Counted from the stretch's first letter, positions 8,664 to 17,966 are shown. The stretch is 29,735 nucleotides of DNA from a bacterium (GCA_004563195.1 SFTJ01000041.1:1-29735); one strand, 5' to 3'. Numbers and translations: made by a program. Notes: generated by a model not told the origin, from the sequence alone.

Positions 8664-9238
8664 ACATTAAAGGAAAAATGATGATGCTCTTCGGAGCAAT
8701 GGTGTGCGTGATGAGTGCATCGTCGTGCAGCGATTCGAAGAGTTATGCCGAGCAGTTGGCCGACGAGCGAGTGGCCACCAACTTGTTTCTATCGCAGCAA
8801 CGCGTGGTGAATGAGATTCCTGCCGATACCATATTCGAAACAGGACCCGACGCACCATACTACCGACTCGATGAAGACGGCAATGTGTATATGCAAGTAA
8901 TCACCAACACCGGAAAGGAAAATCGCCCGAAAACCGATGATATAATATATTTCCGCTATATGCGCTACAATATCATCTCATGGTGCGTGACCGGTGGAGA
9001 TGTCGACCCCGTGGGCAATGCCAACAATATGGTGAATGCATCGACCTACTTTATGTATAACAACTATCAAGTGGATGCATCACTACAATATGGACAGGGC
9101 ATACAGCTGCCTATGCAATTTGTGGGCGTGGGCTCGGAAGTAAATTTGGTGATAAAGTCGCAAATGGGGCTCAGCGATGAGATTGCCGACGTGCAGCCAT
9201 ATCACTGGAACATACGATACATAAAGAGCAAGCTATAA
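8660..9238 (+). CDS. DUF4827-type lipoprotein
   Basis: A 192-residue lipoprotein. A hydrophobic leader ends in SASSC, a lipobox with the lipidated Cys at residue 23, followed by SDSKSYAEQL. The body (EQLADERVATNLFLSQQRVV, then DIIYFRYMRYN and a C-terminal QPYHWNIRYIKSKL) resembles the Bacteroidales DUF4827 proteins, described as FKBP-like folds; that assignment is from memory of the family, not a search. Function unknown. It is translationally coupled to the DHH gene (ATGA overlap) and lies 39 bases before glmM. Confidence 0.8.
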   Translation: MNIKGKMMMLFGAMVCVMSASSCSDSKSYAEQLADERVATNLFLSQQRVVNEIPADTIFETGPDAPYYRLDEDGNVYMQVITNTGKENRPKTDDIIYFRYMRYNIISWCVTGGDVDPVGNANNMVNASTYFMYNNYQVDASLQYGQGIQLPMQFVGVGSEVNLVIKSQMGLSDEIADVQPYHWNIRYIKSKL

Positions 9239-9277
9239 AAAACCAATTACATAAAACTGAAAAAACTTACTGAAAAA

Positions 9278-10660
9278 ATGTCGTTAATCAAATCAATCTC
9301 CGGAATTAGAGGAACTATAGGCGGTCCGGCAGGCGACGCCCTTACTCCTCTCGATCTTGTGAAATTTACATCGGCTTATGCCACATTTATTCGCCGCACC
9401 ACTACCAAGACATCGAATGTGATAGTAGTGGGTCGCGACTCACGCCTTTCGGGCGATATGGTGTGCCGTCTGGTTGTGGGCACACTCAATGGCATGGGCT
9501 TTGATGTAGTGAATATTGGCCAAGCCACAACCCCGACCACCGAATTGGCAGTGGTGGCAGAGAATGCATGCGGAGGTATCATACTCACAGCATCGCACAA
9601 CCCCAAGCAATGGAATGCGCTTAAATTGCTTAACAGCGACGGCGAATTTCTCAACGATGCACAAGGCAAAGAAGTGCTTCGCATAGCCGAAGCTGAAGAT
9701 TTCTGCTACGCCGAAGTGGATGAACTCGGAAAGGAGTATGTCAACACCACATATATGCGCCGCCACATCGATAGCGTGCTTGCACTCGACCTCGTGGATG
9801 TGGAAGCTATCAGCAAGGCCAACTTTACAGTAGCCGTAGATGCAGTTAACTCGATAGGCGGTGTGGTAATACCCGAACTTTTGCACCGACTTGGCGTGAA
9901 GAATGTGATAGAACTCTTCTGCGACCCGACAGGAAAATTCGGTCACACACCCGAACCTATTCCATCTAATCTCACAGCCATATCATCGCTGATGAAGGAA
10001 GGAAAGGCCGATGTGGCATTTGTGGTAGACCCCGATGTGGATCGCTTGGCTATCATTATGGAAAACGGCGAGTTCTTCGTGGAAGAATACACCCTTGTGG
10101 CAGTGGCAGATTATGTGCTGCAGCACACCCCGGGCTCTACGGTAAGCAACTTGTCGTCGTCGCGAGCACTGCGCGATGTAACTCGCAAGCATGGTTGCAC
10201 CTACACCGCTTCGGCAGTGGGCGAAGTGAATGTGGTGACCGAAATGAAGCGTACCGGTGCAGTGATAGGAGGTGAAGGCAATGGTGGCGTAATCTATCCC
10301 GAACTTCACTATGGCCGCGATGCCCTTGTGGGCGTGGCATTGTTCCTGACATTGCTGGCTAAGAGCGGTAAGAAAGTGAGCGAACTGAAGAAGACCTATC
10401 CGGCCTACGAAATAGCTAAGGATAAGGTTCAACTTACACCCGAAATAGATGTCGACAAGATATTGGAAGGCTTGAAGGAGCACTTCAAGAACGAAACAAT
10501 CACCGATATCGACGGCGTGAAGATAGACTTCGAAGACAGTTGGGTGCACTTCCGCAAGAGCAACACCGAGCCTATAGTGCGCATCTATGCCGAGGCAAGC
10601 ACTATGGAAAAGGCAGAGGCTTTGATTGCCGAGATGAAGAAAGTGATGGCTGAAATTTGA
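9278..10660 (+). CDS. glmM: Phosphoglucosamine mutase
   Basis: A 460-residue alpha-D-phosphohexomutase that interconverts glucosamine-6-phosphate and glucosamine-1-phosphate on the path to UDP-GlcNAc, peptidoglycan and lipid A. It has the phosphoserine loop TASHNP (Ser106), the magnesium loop DPDVDR (251-256), the sugar-recognition loop GEGNGG with PELHYGRDA, and the phosphate-binding RKSNTEPIVRIYAEA near the C-terminus. Phosphomannomutase-type activity cannot be excluded, since the family is close. It is the last gene of its operon, with a terminator 56 bases after the stop. Confidence 0.9.
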   Translation: MSLIKSISGIRGTIGGPAGDALTPLDLVKFTSAYATFIRRTTTKTSNVIVVGRDSRLSGDMVCRLVVGTLNGMGFDVVNIGQATTPTTELAVVAENACGGIILTASHNPKQWNALKLLNSDGEFLNDAQGKEVLRIAEAEDFCYAEVDELGKEYVNTTYMRRHIDSVLALDLVDVEAISKANFTVAVDAVNSIGGVVIPELLHRLGVKNVIELFCDPTGKFGHTPEPIPSNLTAISSLMKEGKADVAFVVDPDVDRLAIIMENGEFFVEEYTLVAVADYVLQHTPGSTVSNLSSSRALRDVTRKHGCTYTASAVGEVNVVTEMKRTGAVIGGEGNGGVIYPELHYGRDALVGVALFLTLLAKSGKKVSELKKTYPAYEIAKDKVQLTPEIDVDKILEGLKEHFKNETITDIDGVKIDFEDSWVHFRKSNTEPIVRIYAEASTMEKAEALIAEMKKVMAEI

Positions 10661-10715
10661 TGATGTTATAGAAACGAAATCGATAGAATAACACACTATT
10701 CAGCCCTATGATATG

Positions 10716-10750
10716 AGTGCCGTGTCGTGACATGCGATGCGGCACTTTTT
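10716..10750 (+). terminator. Intrinsic terminator after glmM
   Basis: AGTGCCG (10716-10722) pairs with CGGCACT (10740-10746), seven base pairs, with a small inner TGTC/GACA pairing in the loop, followed by five T. Confidence 0.75.
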
Positions 10751-11041
10751 GCACAATTAGACGAGATGATTTTCAGCCATATATGGCACAAAATAGAGAG
10801 CAATGAGCAAAATGAAATGAAAAACAGCCCAAAACACACTTTTAACCTGCATTGTGGGAGTAAAAAAGCACAATTACTCGGGATAAATTGCGAAAAAAAT
10901 TATAACTTTGTAATTTAAGAGTGGTGGGGACTTATCGCACCCGAGCTCTCAGGCGAAAATCATCGCAATAATCGACAAAAATATGCTTTACGGGCACAAA
11001 TCGTCGGTTGGAAACAGGTTAGACAAAAAACAGATAAAGAT
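10751..11041 (+). other. Intergenic region before sppA with a possible promoter
   Basis: With the terminator this makes about 380 bases without a gene. A 63-codon frame starting at 10727 begins inside the terminator and has no homology I recognise, so it is not called. The AT-rich part ends in TAACTTTG (10903-10910), a match to the -7 element, but no TTG stands at the proper distance. If used, it would give sppA a leader of about 125 bases. Confidence 0.45.
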
Positions 11042-12796
11042 ATGTTGAAAAAATTTTTTATCACAGCATTGGGATCATTTGTGGGCACATGGCTCGCATT
11101 GATTATTTCATCGGTAATGTCGATATTGATTAGTTTTGCGATGCTTGGAGCATTGGCAAAAAGCAATATTAGTTCAACTTCTAAAATCAATGACAATTCG
11201 GTGCTATTGCTCGACCTAGGAATGTCGGTAAGCGACCGCAGTTCGCAGGACGATATTTTCGGCGACATTTATGGGGAGTCGAAAACTGTAGGACTAATCG
11301 ATTTGTTGCGCCGAATAGATGCCGCTTCGGAGAAGAATGAAATAAAAGGCATGGTAATCTCATGCAAGGGCATCAGCGCCGGTATGTCGTCGCTTTACGA
11401 AATACGCGAGGCGATAGCCCGATTTAGAGAAAGCGGTAAGTTTGTATATGCTTACGGTTATCAAGCCATATCGCAAGCCGACTATTACTTGGCATCGCAA
11501 GCCGACAGTATCTTTATCAACCCCGAAGCTGTGGTAGACATACACGGACTTGCTTCGCAAAACCTGATGTTTAAGCGCTTGCTCGACAAGGTGGGCGTGG
11601 AGATGCAAGTGCTACGCGTGGGCACCTACAAGAGTGCGGTAGAGCCATATATGCTTAGCGAGATAAGTGAGGCTAACCGACGCCAACAAGAACACTATAT
11701 GGGAAGTATATGGTCGACAATAGCCAAACAGATGGCCATAAGCCGACACATCAGCGAGGCTCGCATCAACGAGTTGGCCGACAGCATGACAGTAGCCAAA
11801 GGTTCGGACTATATGCTTAGTGTGGGATTGGTCGACGGTATCTGCTATCGCCAAGAGATGGAAGACAAGCTAAAGCAACTGGTGGACGAAGATTATGAAT
11901 TTGTTGAGCCCGGAAGCATTTCTCTTCCCAATGAGATAAGCGGAGACAATGAAGTGGCAGTGGTGTACTGCGAAGGCGAAATTGATGGCAGTGAAGATGC
12001 CGGCATAATCTCCGACGAAGTGTGCGAGACCATCTACGATTTGGCAGAAAATGACGATGTGTGCGCCATGGTGTTGCGCGTCAACTCGCCCGGCGGCAGC
12101 GCATTCGGCTCAGAGCAAATATGGAAGGCAGTGGCCGACTTTAAGGCAAAAGACAAGAAAGTGGTGGTGTCGATGGGCGACTTGGCAGCATCGGGCGGCT
12201 ATTACATATCATGCGGAGCCGATTATATCTTTGCCGAGCCAACCACATTGACCGGTTCGATAGGCATTTTCGGCGTAATACCTTGCGTAAAGCAATTGTC
12301 GGAAGAAACACTTGGCATCAACACCGATGTGGTAAAGACCAATGCCAACGGCGAATTTGGCTCGCTGCTCATTCCGCTTAGCGACTATCAGCGCGAGGCA
12401 ATGCAGCAATACATCAATCGTGGCTACGACCTCTTTACACGCCGCTGTGCCGACGGCCGCGGTGTGAGTCAGGATTCGATAAAAGCTATTGCCGAGGGAC
12501 GCGTATGGGATGGCCGTACAGCCAAGTATATAGGCCTTATCGACGACTTCGGTTCGCTCAGCGATGCCATCGAAATGGCAGCATCGCTCCAAGAACTTGG
12601 CGAGGACTACTATGTGGCAGAATATCCCGAGGTGAAGAATCGCTGGCAACGTATGATGGAGCGCTACATGAACGAACAAGCCGAGGCTAAGATGCGAAGC
12701 GAACTCGGAGTGCTCTATGAGTATCACAAAGTGCTCAAGCAAGTGCTCGGTCGCCAACATGTGCTGTGCCTCATGGAGCCATTGAAGATAGAATAA
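11042..12796 (+). CDS. sppA: Signal peptide peptidase SppA, long (67K) type
   Basis: A 584-residue membrane-bound serine protease that degrades cleaved signal peptides. One N-terminal membrane anchor (about 10-38) precedes two tandem ClpP-like domains. The Ser/Lys dyad is split between them, as in E. coli SppA: Lys197 in RVGTYKSAVEP and Ser384 in SMGDLAASGGYY. NSPGGSAFGS (348-357) forms the substrate-binding turn. The length matches the long form. It opens a run of four genes (sppA, lpxK, purine nucleoside phosphorylase, thiL) on the same strand with gaps of 85, 56 and 31 bases. Confidence 0.95.
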   Translation: MLKKFFITALGSFVGTWLALIISSVMSILISFAMLGALAKSNISSTSKINDNSVLLLDLGMSVSDRSSQDDIFGDIYGESKTVGLIDLLRRIDAASEKNEIKGMVISCKGISAGMSSLYEIREAIARFRESGKFVYAYGYQAISQADYYLASQADSIFINPEAVVDIHGLASQNLMFKRLLDKVGVEMQVLRVGTYKSAVEPYMLSEISEANRRQQEHYMGSIWSTIAKQMAISRHISEARINELADSMTVAKGSDYMLSVGLVDGICYRQEMEDKLKQLVDEDYEFVEPGSISLPNEISGDNEVAVVYCEGEIDGSEDAGIISDEVCETIYDLAENDDVCAMVLRVNSPGGSAFGSEQIWKAVADFKAKDKKVVVSMGDLAASGGYYISCGADYIFAEPTTLTGSIGIFGVIPCVKQLSEETLGINTDVVKTNANGEFGSLLIPLSDYQREAMQQYINRGYDLFTRRCADGRGVSQDSIKAIAEGRVWDGRTAKYIGLIDDFGSLSDAIEMAASLQELGEDYYVAEYPEVKNRWQRMMERYMNEQAEAKMRSELGVLYEYHKVLKQVLGRQHVLCLMEPLKIE

Positions 12797-12881
12797 GAGA
12801 GAGGCTAACGCCCAATCGGGCCTATGCCGAAAAAAGCAACGAAACAAGAATAAAAAAGAGCCATAATTTAGCACAAGAGTT

Positions 12882-13967
12882 ATGACAAAGGAACAAAAAC
12901 AAGCAATAATAGATGCCATCATGACACCGTTCTCCTACATCTACGGAGCGGTGATGGGAGTGCGCAATTTCTTGTATAACCTTGGAGTGCTAAAGACACA
13001 CAAATTTGATGTTCCGGTGGTGAGCGTGGGAAATATCACCGTGGGAGGCACAGGAAAAACACCCCATGTGGAATTTCTCATCGAGGCCCTATGCTCACGC
13101 TATAAGATAGGCGTGCTGAGTAGGGGATATAAACGCACCAGCAAGGGATTTGTGCTTGCCAACGACATACTTTCGCCCAAGGACCTCGGCGACGAACCCT
13201 ATCAGATATATCGCAAATATGGCAATATAGTGACACTCGCCGTGTGTGAAGACCGCGCCACAGGCATACGTGAAATGCTGAAAGTCGACCCGTTGATAAC
13301 ACTGTTTTTGCTCGACGACGCCTATCAACATCGCCGCGTTACGCCCAAGGTGAGCATAGCACTTGTGGATTTTAACCGACCGCCATTCCGCGACCGATTG
13401 TTGCCATTGGGACGACTTCGCGAACCACTTCGAGCCTTGCTGCGCAGCGATATGGTCATCGTCACCAAATGCCCGAGCGATATGAAGCCCGTAGACTATA
13501 GAGTGATGGTGTCGGGGCTTGATTTATATCCTGCCAACGACCTCTTTTTCTCGGAGTTCCGCTATGCCGACCCGTTGCCGGTGTTCCCGCTGCGTAATCC
13601 GCGTTTGCACTCCTTGTCGCTACTTTCGCAGCGCGACTCTGTGCTGTGCGTGACAGGTATAGCCCAGCCAAAAACCTTTGTGAAGTATATTAGAGCTTAT
13701 CAACCTAATGTGAAAGTGATGCGCTTTGCCGACCATCATTATTTCTCACGCAAGGATTTTGCCTATATCAAAGATTACTTTATGAAGATGCAAGGCGAAC
13801 AAAAGTATATTCTCACCACCGAAAAAGATTCGGTGAGAATACTCAATAATCCATATTTCCCGCCCGAATTGAGAGAATACATTTATTACATTCCCATCAA
13901 AGTGCAGTTCTTGCCCTATGAAAACAAGGATTTCGTGTCGCGACTGATGAAATTGATAAATGCTTGA
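12882..13967 (+). CDS. lpxK: Tetraacyldisaccharide 4'-kinase
   Basis: A 361-residue kinase that phosphorylates the 4' position of the tetraacyldisaccharide lipid A precursor at the inner membrane. The N-terminal segment (13-35) is a membrane-associated helix as in LpxK. The P-loop GNITVGGTGKTPH (50-62) carries the family's extra residues, followed by VLSRGYKR and LLDDAYQHR, which include residues of the active site. Full length for the family. It confirms an outer membrane with lipid A, and it follows sppA by 85 bases. Confidence 0.95.
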   Translation: MTKEQKQAIIDAIMTPFSYIYGAVMGVRNFLYNLGVLKTHKFDVPVVSVGNITVGGTGKTPHVEFLIEALCSRYKIGVLSRGYKRTSKGFVLANDILSPKDLGDEPYQIYRKYGNIVTLAVCEDRATGIREMLKVDPLITLFLLDDAYQHRRVTPKVSIALVDFNRPPFRDRLLPLGRLREPLRALLRSDMVIVTKCPSDMKPVDYRVMVSGLDLYPANDLFFSEFRYADPLPVFPLRNPRLHSLSLLSQRDSVLCVTGIAQPKTFVKYIRAYQPNVKVMRFADHHYFSRKDFAYIKDYFMKMQGEQKYILTTEKDSVRILNNPYFPPELREYIYYIPIKVQFLPYENKDFVSRLMKLINA

Positions 13968-14023
13968 TTTTATATACATTTTACACAAAACAAATCAAAA
14001 AAAACACCAAAAGGTAGAAAATT

Positions 14024-14845
14024 ATGTTGAAAAAAATACAAGAGACTGCTGCATATTTGGCAGCAAAAGTTAAAGTGATGCCCAAGACCGCCATCATACT
14101 TGGCACCGGACTTGGCGAACTTGTGAATCACATCGACATCGAGACATCGATACCGTATAACGAAATTCCTAATTTTCCCGTGTCTACCGTTGAAGGCCAT
14201 AGCGGTAAGCTCATTTTCGGCAAGTTGGGCAACAAGAACATTATGGCTATGCAAGGTCGCTTTCACTACTACGAAGGTTATGACATGAAGACCGTGACTT
14301 TTCCCGTGAGAGTGATGCGCGAGCTGGGTATCAAGACCCTGTTTGTGTCGAATGCCGCAGGAGCCATGAACCCCGATTTTCGCATTGGCGACCTGATGAT
14401 TATCACCGATCATATCAATCTTTTCCCCGAAAATCCACTTCGGGGAAAGAATTACAACGAACTTGGTCCGCGATTCCCCGATATGAGTGAGCCATATTCG
14501 CACCGATTGATAGCACAGGCCAAGAAAATAGCCGCCGAGAACAATATTCGCCTTGTGGAGGGTGTGTATGTGGGTACACAGGGACCTACATTTGAGACAC
14601 CTGCCGAGTATCGCTACTTCCGTCGCATAGGTGGCGACTGCGTGGGCATGAGCACTGTGCCCGAAGCCATCGTGGCACGCCATGGCGGAATGGAAGTGTT
14701 CGGTATGTCGGTGGTTACCGACCTCGGTGTGGAAGGCATAGTGGAAAAAGTGTCGCACGAGGAAGTGCAGAAAGCAGCAGCTAAGGCCGAACCCGTTATG
14801 ACTTTCGTGATGAAGGAAATCATCAACCAATTTGAAGAACTTTAA
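14024..14845 (+). CDS. Purine nucleoside phosphorylase (trimeric, PNP-I type)
   Basis: A 273-residue phosphorylase that splits purine nucleosides with phosphate into base and ribose-1-phosphate. Motifs run as in mammalian-type PNP: ILGTGLGEL (25-33), phosphate-binding EGHSGKL (57-63), QGRFHYYEGY (77-86), SNAAGAMNP (109-117), GPTFETPAEYR and CVGMSTVPEA. At the base-specificity site the usual VTN is VTD (Asp233). In human PNP the matching Asn243 selects 6-oxopurines, so this enzyme may also take adenosine. It lies between lpxK and thiL, 56 and 31 bases away. Confidence 0.92.
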   Translation: MLKKIQETAAYLAAKVKVMPKTAIILGTGLGELVNHIDIETSIPYNEIPNFPVSTVEGHSGKLIFGKLGNKNIMAMQGRFHYYEGYDMKTVTFPVRVMRELGIKTLFVSNAAGAMNPDFRIGDLMIITDHINLFPENPLRGKNYNELGPRFPDMSEPYSHRLIAQAKKIAAENNIRLVEGVYVGTQGPTFETPAEYRYFRRIGGDCVGMSTVPEAIVARHGGMEVFGMSVVTDLGVEGIVEKVSHEEVQKAAAKAEPVMTFVMKEIINQFEEL

Positions 14846-14876
14846 TTGTAACATATCTACACATTATTATATATAA

Positions 14877-15917
14877 ATGTCAGAAAAAGAAACGGAAATA
14901 TCCACTCTGGGCGAGTTTGGTCTGATAGATCGCATCACCGAGAGTTTCAAACTCAATAACGAATCGAGCATTGTGGGCGTAGGCGACGATGCTGCAGTGC
15001 TCGATTACAAGAATAAAAAAACACTTGTTACCACCGACCTCCTGCTTGAGGGTATACATTTCGACTTGCGCTATGTGGCGCTGAAGCATCTCGGCTATAA
15101 AGCTGCCGTAGTGAATTTCAGCGACATCTATGCCATGAACGGCCGCCCCAAGCAGATAACCGTGTCGCTCGGAATATCGAAGCGCTTCACCATCGAACAC
15201 ATAGAGCAAATCTATGAAGGCATCAAGGTGGCGTGCGAGCACTATGGCGTGGACCTCGTGGGTGGCGACACCTCGGCATCGGTTACCGGGCTCATTATCA
15301 GCATCACATGCATTGGTGAGGGCGAAGATGGCAAGATAGTGTATCGCAATGGCGCCAAGGATACCGATTTGATATGCGTAAGCGGCGATTTGGGTGCAGC
15401 ATATATGGGTCTGCAGCTGCTCGAACGCGAGCTGAAGGTGAGCCGCGATGTGGGCGAAGGTTTTGAACCTGCATTTCAGGGCAGAGAATATCTGCTTGAG
15501 CGCCAGCTTAAACCCGAAGCACGACGCGATGTGATAGAAGAACTTGCCGAGATGGGCATTACACCCACAGCAATGATGGATGTGAGCGACGGACTTTCGT
15601 CGGAACTGATGCATATATGCAAGCATAGTGGCACCGGATGCCGAATCTACGAAGACCGAATCCCCATCGACTATCAGACAGCCATTATGGCAGAGGAATT
15701 CAATATGAACCTCGTGACTGCAGCGCTTAATGGCGGCGAGGACTATGAATTGCTCTTCACCGTACCTCTTGTGGATCATGAGAAAGTGGCAGCAATGAAA
15801 TCGGCGAAAATCATAGGTCGCATCACCAAGCCCGAACTTGGCTGCTATATGGTTACTCGCGACGATAACGAGATAGAACTCCAGGCCCAAGGTTGGAATG
15901 CATTCGCGCAAAAGTGA
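14877..15917 (+). CDS. thiL: Thiamine-monophosphate kinase
   Basis: A 346-residue ATP-dependent kinase making thiamine diphosphate from the monophosphate, the last step of thiamine cofactor synthesis. It has the family's glycine-rich acidic motifs: VGDDAAVLD (35-43), TTDLLLEGIHFD (52-63), NFSDIYAMNGRPK (80-92), LVGGDTSAS near 130 and MMDVSDGLSSEL near 240, which bind magnesium and the two phosphate groups. Full length. It starts 31 bases after the purine nucleoside phosphorylase stop. A short GC hairpin (15920-15934) follows its stop without a T run. Confidence 0.95.
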   Translation: MSEKETEISTLGEFGLIDRITESFKLNNESSIVGVGDDAAVLDYKNKKTLVTTDLLLEGIHFDLRYVALKHLGYKAAVVNFSDIYAMNGRPKQITVSLGISKRFTIEHIEQIYEGIKVACEHYGVDLVGGDTSASVTGLIISITCIGEGEDGKIVYRNGAKDTDLICVSGDLGAAYMGLQLLERELKVSRDVGEGFEPAFQGREYLLERQLKPEARRDVIEELAEMGITPTAMMDVSDGLSSELMHICKHSGTGCRIYEDRIPIDYQTAIMAEEFNMNLVTAALNGGEDYELLFTVPLVDHEKVAAMKSAKIIGRITKPELGCYMVTRDDNEIELQAQGWNAFAQK

Positions 15918-16038
15918 TAGCGGGCGATGCCCGCGAGGGCTGATGATAGGTCGGCTTGGAGAATGATGATTTCGATAGGGTAGGAAGATAAACAAATCAA
16001 GATTGTTAAACCAAAAATTTTTTTAGGTAAATAAAGAT

Positions 16039-16413
16039 ATGTGGAAAGCTTTAATCAGCATTGCTATGGTAGTGATAATGGCGCTGCCAATGGTGTCGTG
16101 TGGCGACGATGAAGAATTGGGTTTCGATAAAGTGTCGCAAAGTTATGCCGACAATGGCATAACCTTCGATGCCGCCGGAGGCACTGTGTCGCTGACATTC
16201 CTGCATCCAGAAGGCAAGACCATAAGCGTGGAAACCATGGCATCGGGAGGCGACAATAGTTGGATATCATTGGCGGCAACACCCGGCTCTAAATCTACCC
16301 GAATAGTGGTGGGTGTGACAAAGAACAATACCGGCAAAGACCGCCGTGGCGGCGTGATAGTGCGCCTCGATGGCAGCGTGTGGAGTGTGGCAGTGCTACA
16401 AATGGCACAATAA
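16039..16413 (+). CDS. Single-domain BACON lipoprotein
   Basis: A 124-residue lipoprotein: hydrophobic leader, lipobox MVSC with lipidated Cys21, then an acidic CGDDEE start. The rest is one BACON-like immunoglobulin-type domain, seen in GITFDAAGGTVSLTF, the central NSWISLA, and the closing NNTGKDRRGGVIVRL...VLQMAQ. BACON domains usually occur in larger carbohydrate-active or mucin-binding proteins; one alone on a lipid anchor has no known function that I can name. It follows thiL after about 120 bases and ends at a strong terminator, so it may be the last gene of that transcript. Confidence 0.75.
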   Translation: MWKALISIAMVVIMALPMVSCGDDEELGFDKVSQSYADNGITFDAAGGTVSLTFLHPEGKTISVETMASGGDNSWISLAATPGSKSTRIVVGVTKNNTGKDRRGGVIVRLDGSVWSVAVLQMAQ

Positions 16414-16420
16414 ATAAGTA

Positions 16421-16448
16421 AAAGCGAATCCTAAAGGGTTCGCTTTTT
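16421..16448 (+). terminator. Intrinsic terminator after the BACON gene
   Basis: AGCGAATCC (16423-16431) pairs with GGGTTCGCT (16436-16444), nine pairs with one G-U, a four-base loop TAAA, and a T run to 16448. Confidence 0.88.
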
Positions 16449-16745
16449 GCACACTTCGATGAGAAATAATGCCAAATTTACAAAATGTTACGATTATTTG
16501 GCGATTGGTTAAGTTTTAGAAGATAAAACGGCAAATTGTTTTCTAAAAAAAACTTAATTAGGCAAATTGATTAATATAAACATTGTAAATTTGCATTCTA
16601 AAAAAAATGCGAATAGATTCGTATTCCATTTTTTAACGATATTTTCACTCAATTTAAGAATTATTTTGTACCTTTGCACCGAGCAAAGTGTGTGATTATA
16701 TTCGAAATAAAGAACAAGTTATTAATACAATTAAGCTAATTTACA
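16449..16745 (+). promoter_or_regulatory. AT-rich leader/promoter region of the Spt gene
   Basis: About 300 bases with no gene. TACCTTTG (16669-16676) is a perfect -7 element about 70 bases before the ATG; upstream TTTTC (16642-16646) is only a weak -33 at 22 bases. Further up lie two pairs of short direct repeats: GGCAAATTG at 16530-16538 and 16561-16569, and TTCT followed by eight A at 16541-16552 and 16596-16607. A second -7-like TAAATTTG sits at 16586-16593. These could be a regulator site or curved DNA; no protein is assigned. Confidence 0.55.
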
Positions 16746-17933
16746 ATGAGTTTATTAAGCGAAAAATTGGGCCAATACCAAGAGCCACAGAAGTATAAAG
16801 CATTGGGAGTATACCCATACTTTAGAGCAATATCAAGTGAACAGAATACAGAAGTGCTGATAGATGGCAAGAAAGTGTTGATGTTCGGCTCGAATTGCTA
16901 TTCAGGCTTGGTAGATGACCCACGCGTGCACGAAGCTGCAATCGAAGCAATCAAGAAATATGGCACGGGATGTGCGGGATCACCTTTCTTGAATGGAACG
17001 CTCGATATTCACAAGGAATTGGAAGCAAAGATAGCCAATTATATAGGAAAGGAAGATGTGCTAATCTACTCTACCGGTTTTGAAGTAAATTTGGGTGTAG
17101 TGTCTACACTAACCGGCCGACAGGATTACATATTATGGGATGAGCAAGATCACGCATCTATTATCGAAGGTCGCCGTCTCTCGTTCTCCAACTCATTGAA
17201 GTATAAGCACAACGATATGGCATCGCTCGAAGAGCAATTGCAGAAGTGCGAGCCCGACAAGGTGAAGCTCATCGTTACCGACGGTGTGTTCTCGATGGAA
17301 GGCGATGTGGCCAATTTGCCTGAGATAGTGCGCTTGGCAAAGCAATACAATGCAAGCGTAATGGTGGATGAGGCACACAGTATCGGCGTGTTTGGTAAAG
17401 GTGGCCGAGGCACTTGCGACCATTTCGGCGTAACCAAGGATGTGGATTTGATTATGGGTACATTCAGCAAATCGTTTGCATCGCTTGGTGGCTTTATAGC
17501 TTGCGATAAGGAAGTGGCAAACTTCTTGCGTCACCACTCACGCAGCTACATCTTCACAGCAAGTATCACACCGGCATCTACAGCAGCTGCAAGTAAGGCA
17601 CTCGATATTATGATAGAAGAGCCCGAACGCCAGGAAAATCTCTGGAAGGTGACAAACTTTGCTCTCGAAGGCTTCCGCAATATGGGTTGCGAAATAGGTA
17701 ATACATCTACACCTATTATCCCGCTTTACATTCGCGACAATGCCAAGACATTTATGGTGACCACCGAACTCCTAAAGGAAGGTATCTTCGTAAATCCGGT
17801 GGTTTCGCCCGCAGTAGCACCGCACGATACACTCATCCGATTCAGCCTAATGGCTACTCACACTCGTGCCCAAGTGGAAACAGCTCTCGAAAAGATTGAA
17901 AAAGTATTTAAGAAATACGAAATCTTGAAGTAA
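16746..17933 (+). CDS. spt: Serine palmitoyltransferase (alpha-oxoamine synthase family)
   Basis: A 395-residue pyridoxal phosphate enzyme. The PLP lysine is Lys242 in GTFSKSFASLGG; His136 (EQDHAS) stacks on the cofactor and DEAHS (208-212) holds its pyridine nitrogen. The alpha-oxoamine synthase family also includes 2-amino-3-ketobutyrate ligase, KAPA synthase and HemA. The N-terminus LGVYPYFRAIS and the GTGCAGSPFLNGT segment resemble the Bacteroides serine palmitoyltransferase that condenses serine and an acyl-CoA to 3-ketosphinganine. Sphingolipid synthesis is typical of Bacteroidales, which favours this call, but glycine C-acetyltransferase remains possible. It is monocistronic by the terminator after it. 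Confidence 0.82.
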   Translation: MSLLSEKLGQYQEPQKYKALGVYPYFRAISSEQNTEVLIDGKKVLMFGSNCYSGLVDDPRVHEAAIEAIKKYGTGCAGSPFLNGTLDIHKELEAKIANYIGKEDVLIYSTGFEVNLGVVSTLTGRQDYILWDEQDHASIIEGRRLSFSNSLKYKHNDMASLEEQLQKCEPDKVKLIVTDGVFSMEGDVANLPEIVRLAKQYNASVMVDEAHSIGVFGKGGRGTCDHFGVTKDVDLIMGTFSKSFASLGGFIACDKEVANFLRHHSRSYIFTASITPASTAAASKALDIMIEEPERQENLWKVTNFALEGFRNMGCEIGNTSTPIIPLYIRDNAKTFMVTTELLKEGIFVNPVVSPAVAPHDTLIRFSLMATHTRAQVETALEKIEKVFKKYEILK

Positions 17934-17966
17934 GAAACCCGGTTTTTCCGGACGAAAATATCATTT

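Noticed and set aside
10727..10918. 63-codon open frame between glmM and sppA
   Set aside because: It begins inside the glmM terminator and has no ribosome-binding site or recognisable features.
12810..12821. GCCC/GGGC hairpin between sppA and lpxK
   Set aside because: A four-pair stem without a T run is too weak to call, and the genes look cotranscribed.
15920..15934. GCGGGC/GCCCGC hairpin after thiL as a terminator
   Set aside because: The stem is only six pairs with a three-base loop and no T run; a much better terminator follows the BACON gene.
14880..15995. 371-codon open frame antisense to thiL
   Set aside because: thiL is complete with all family motifs; the antisense frame shows no homology.
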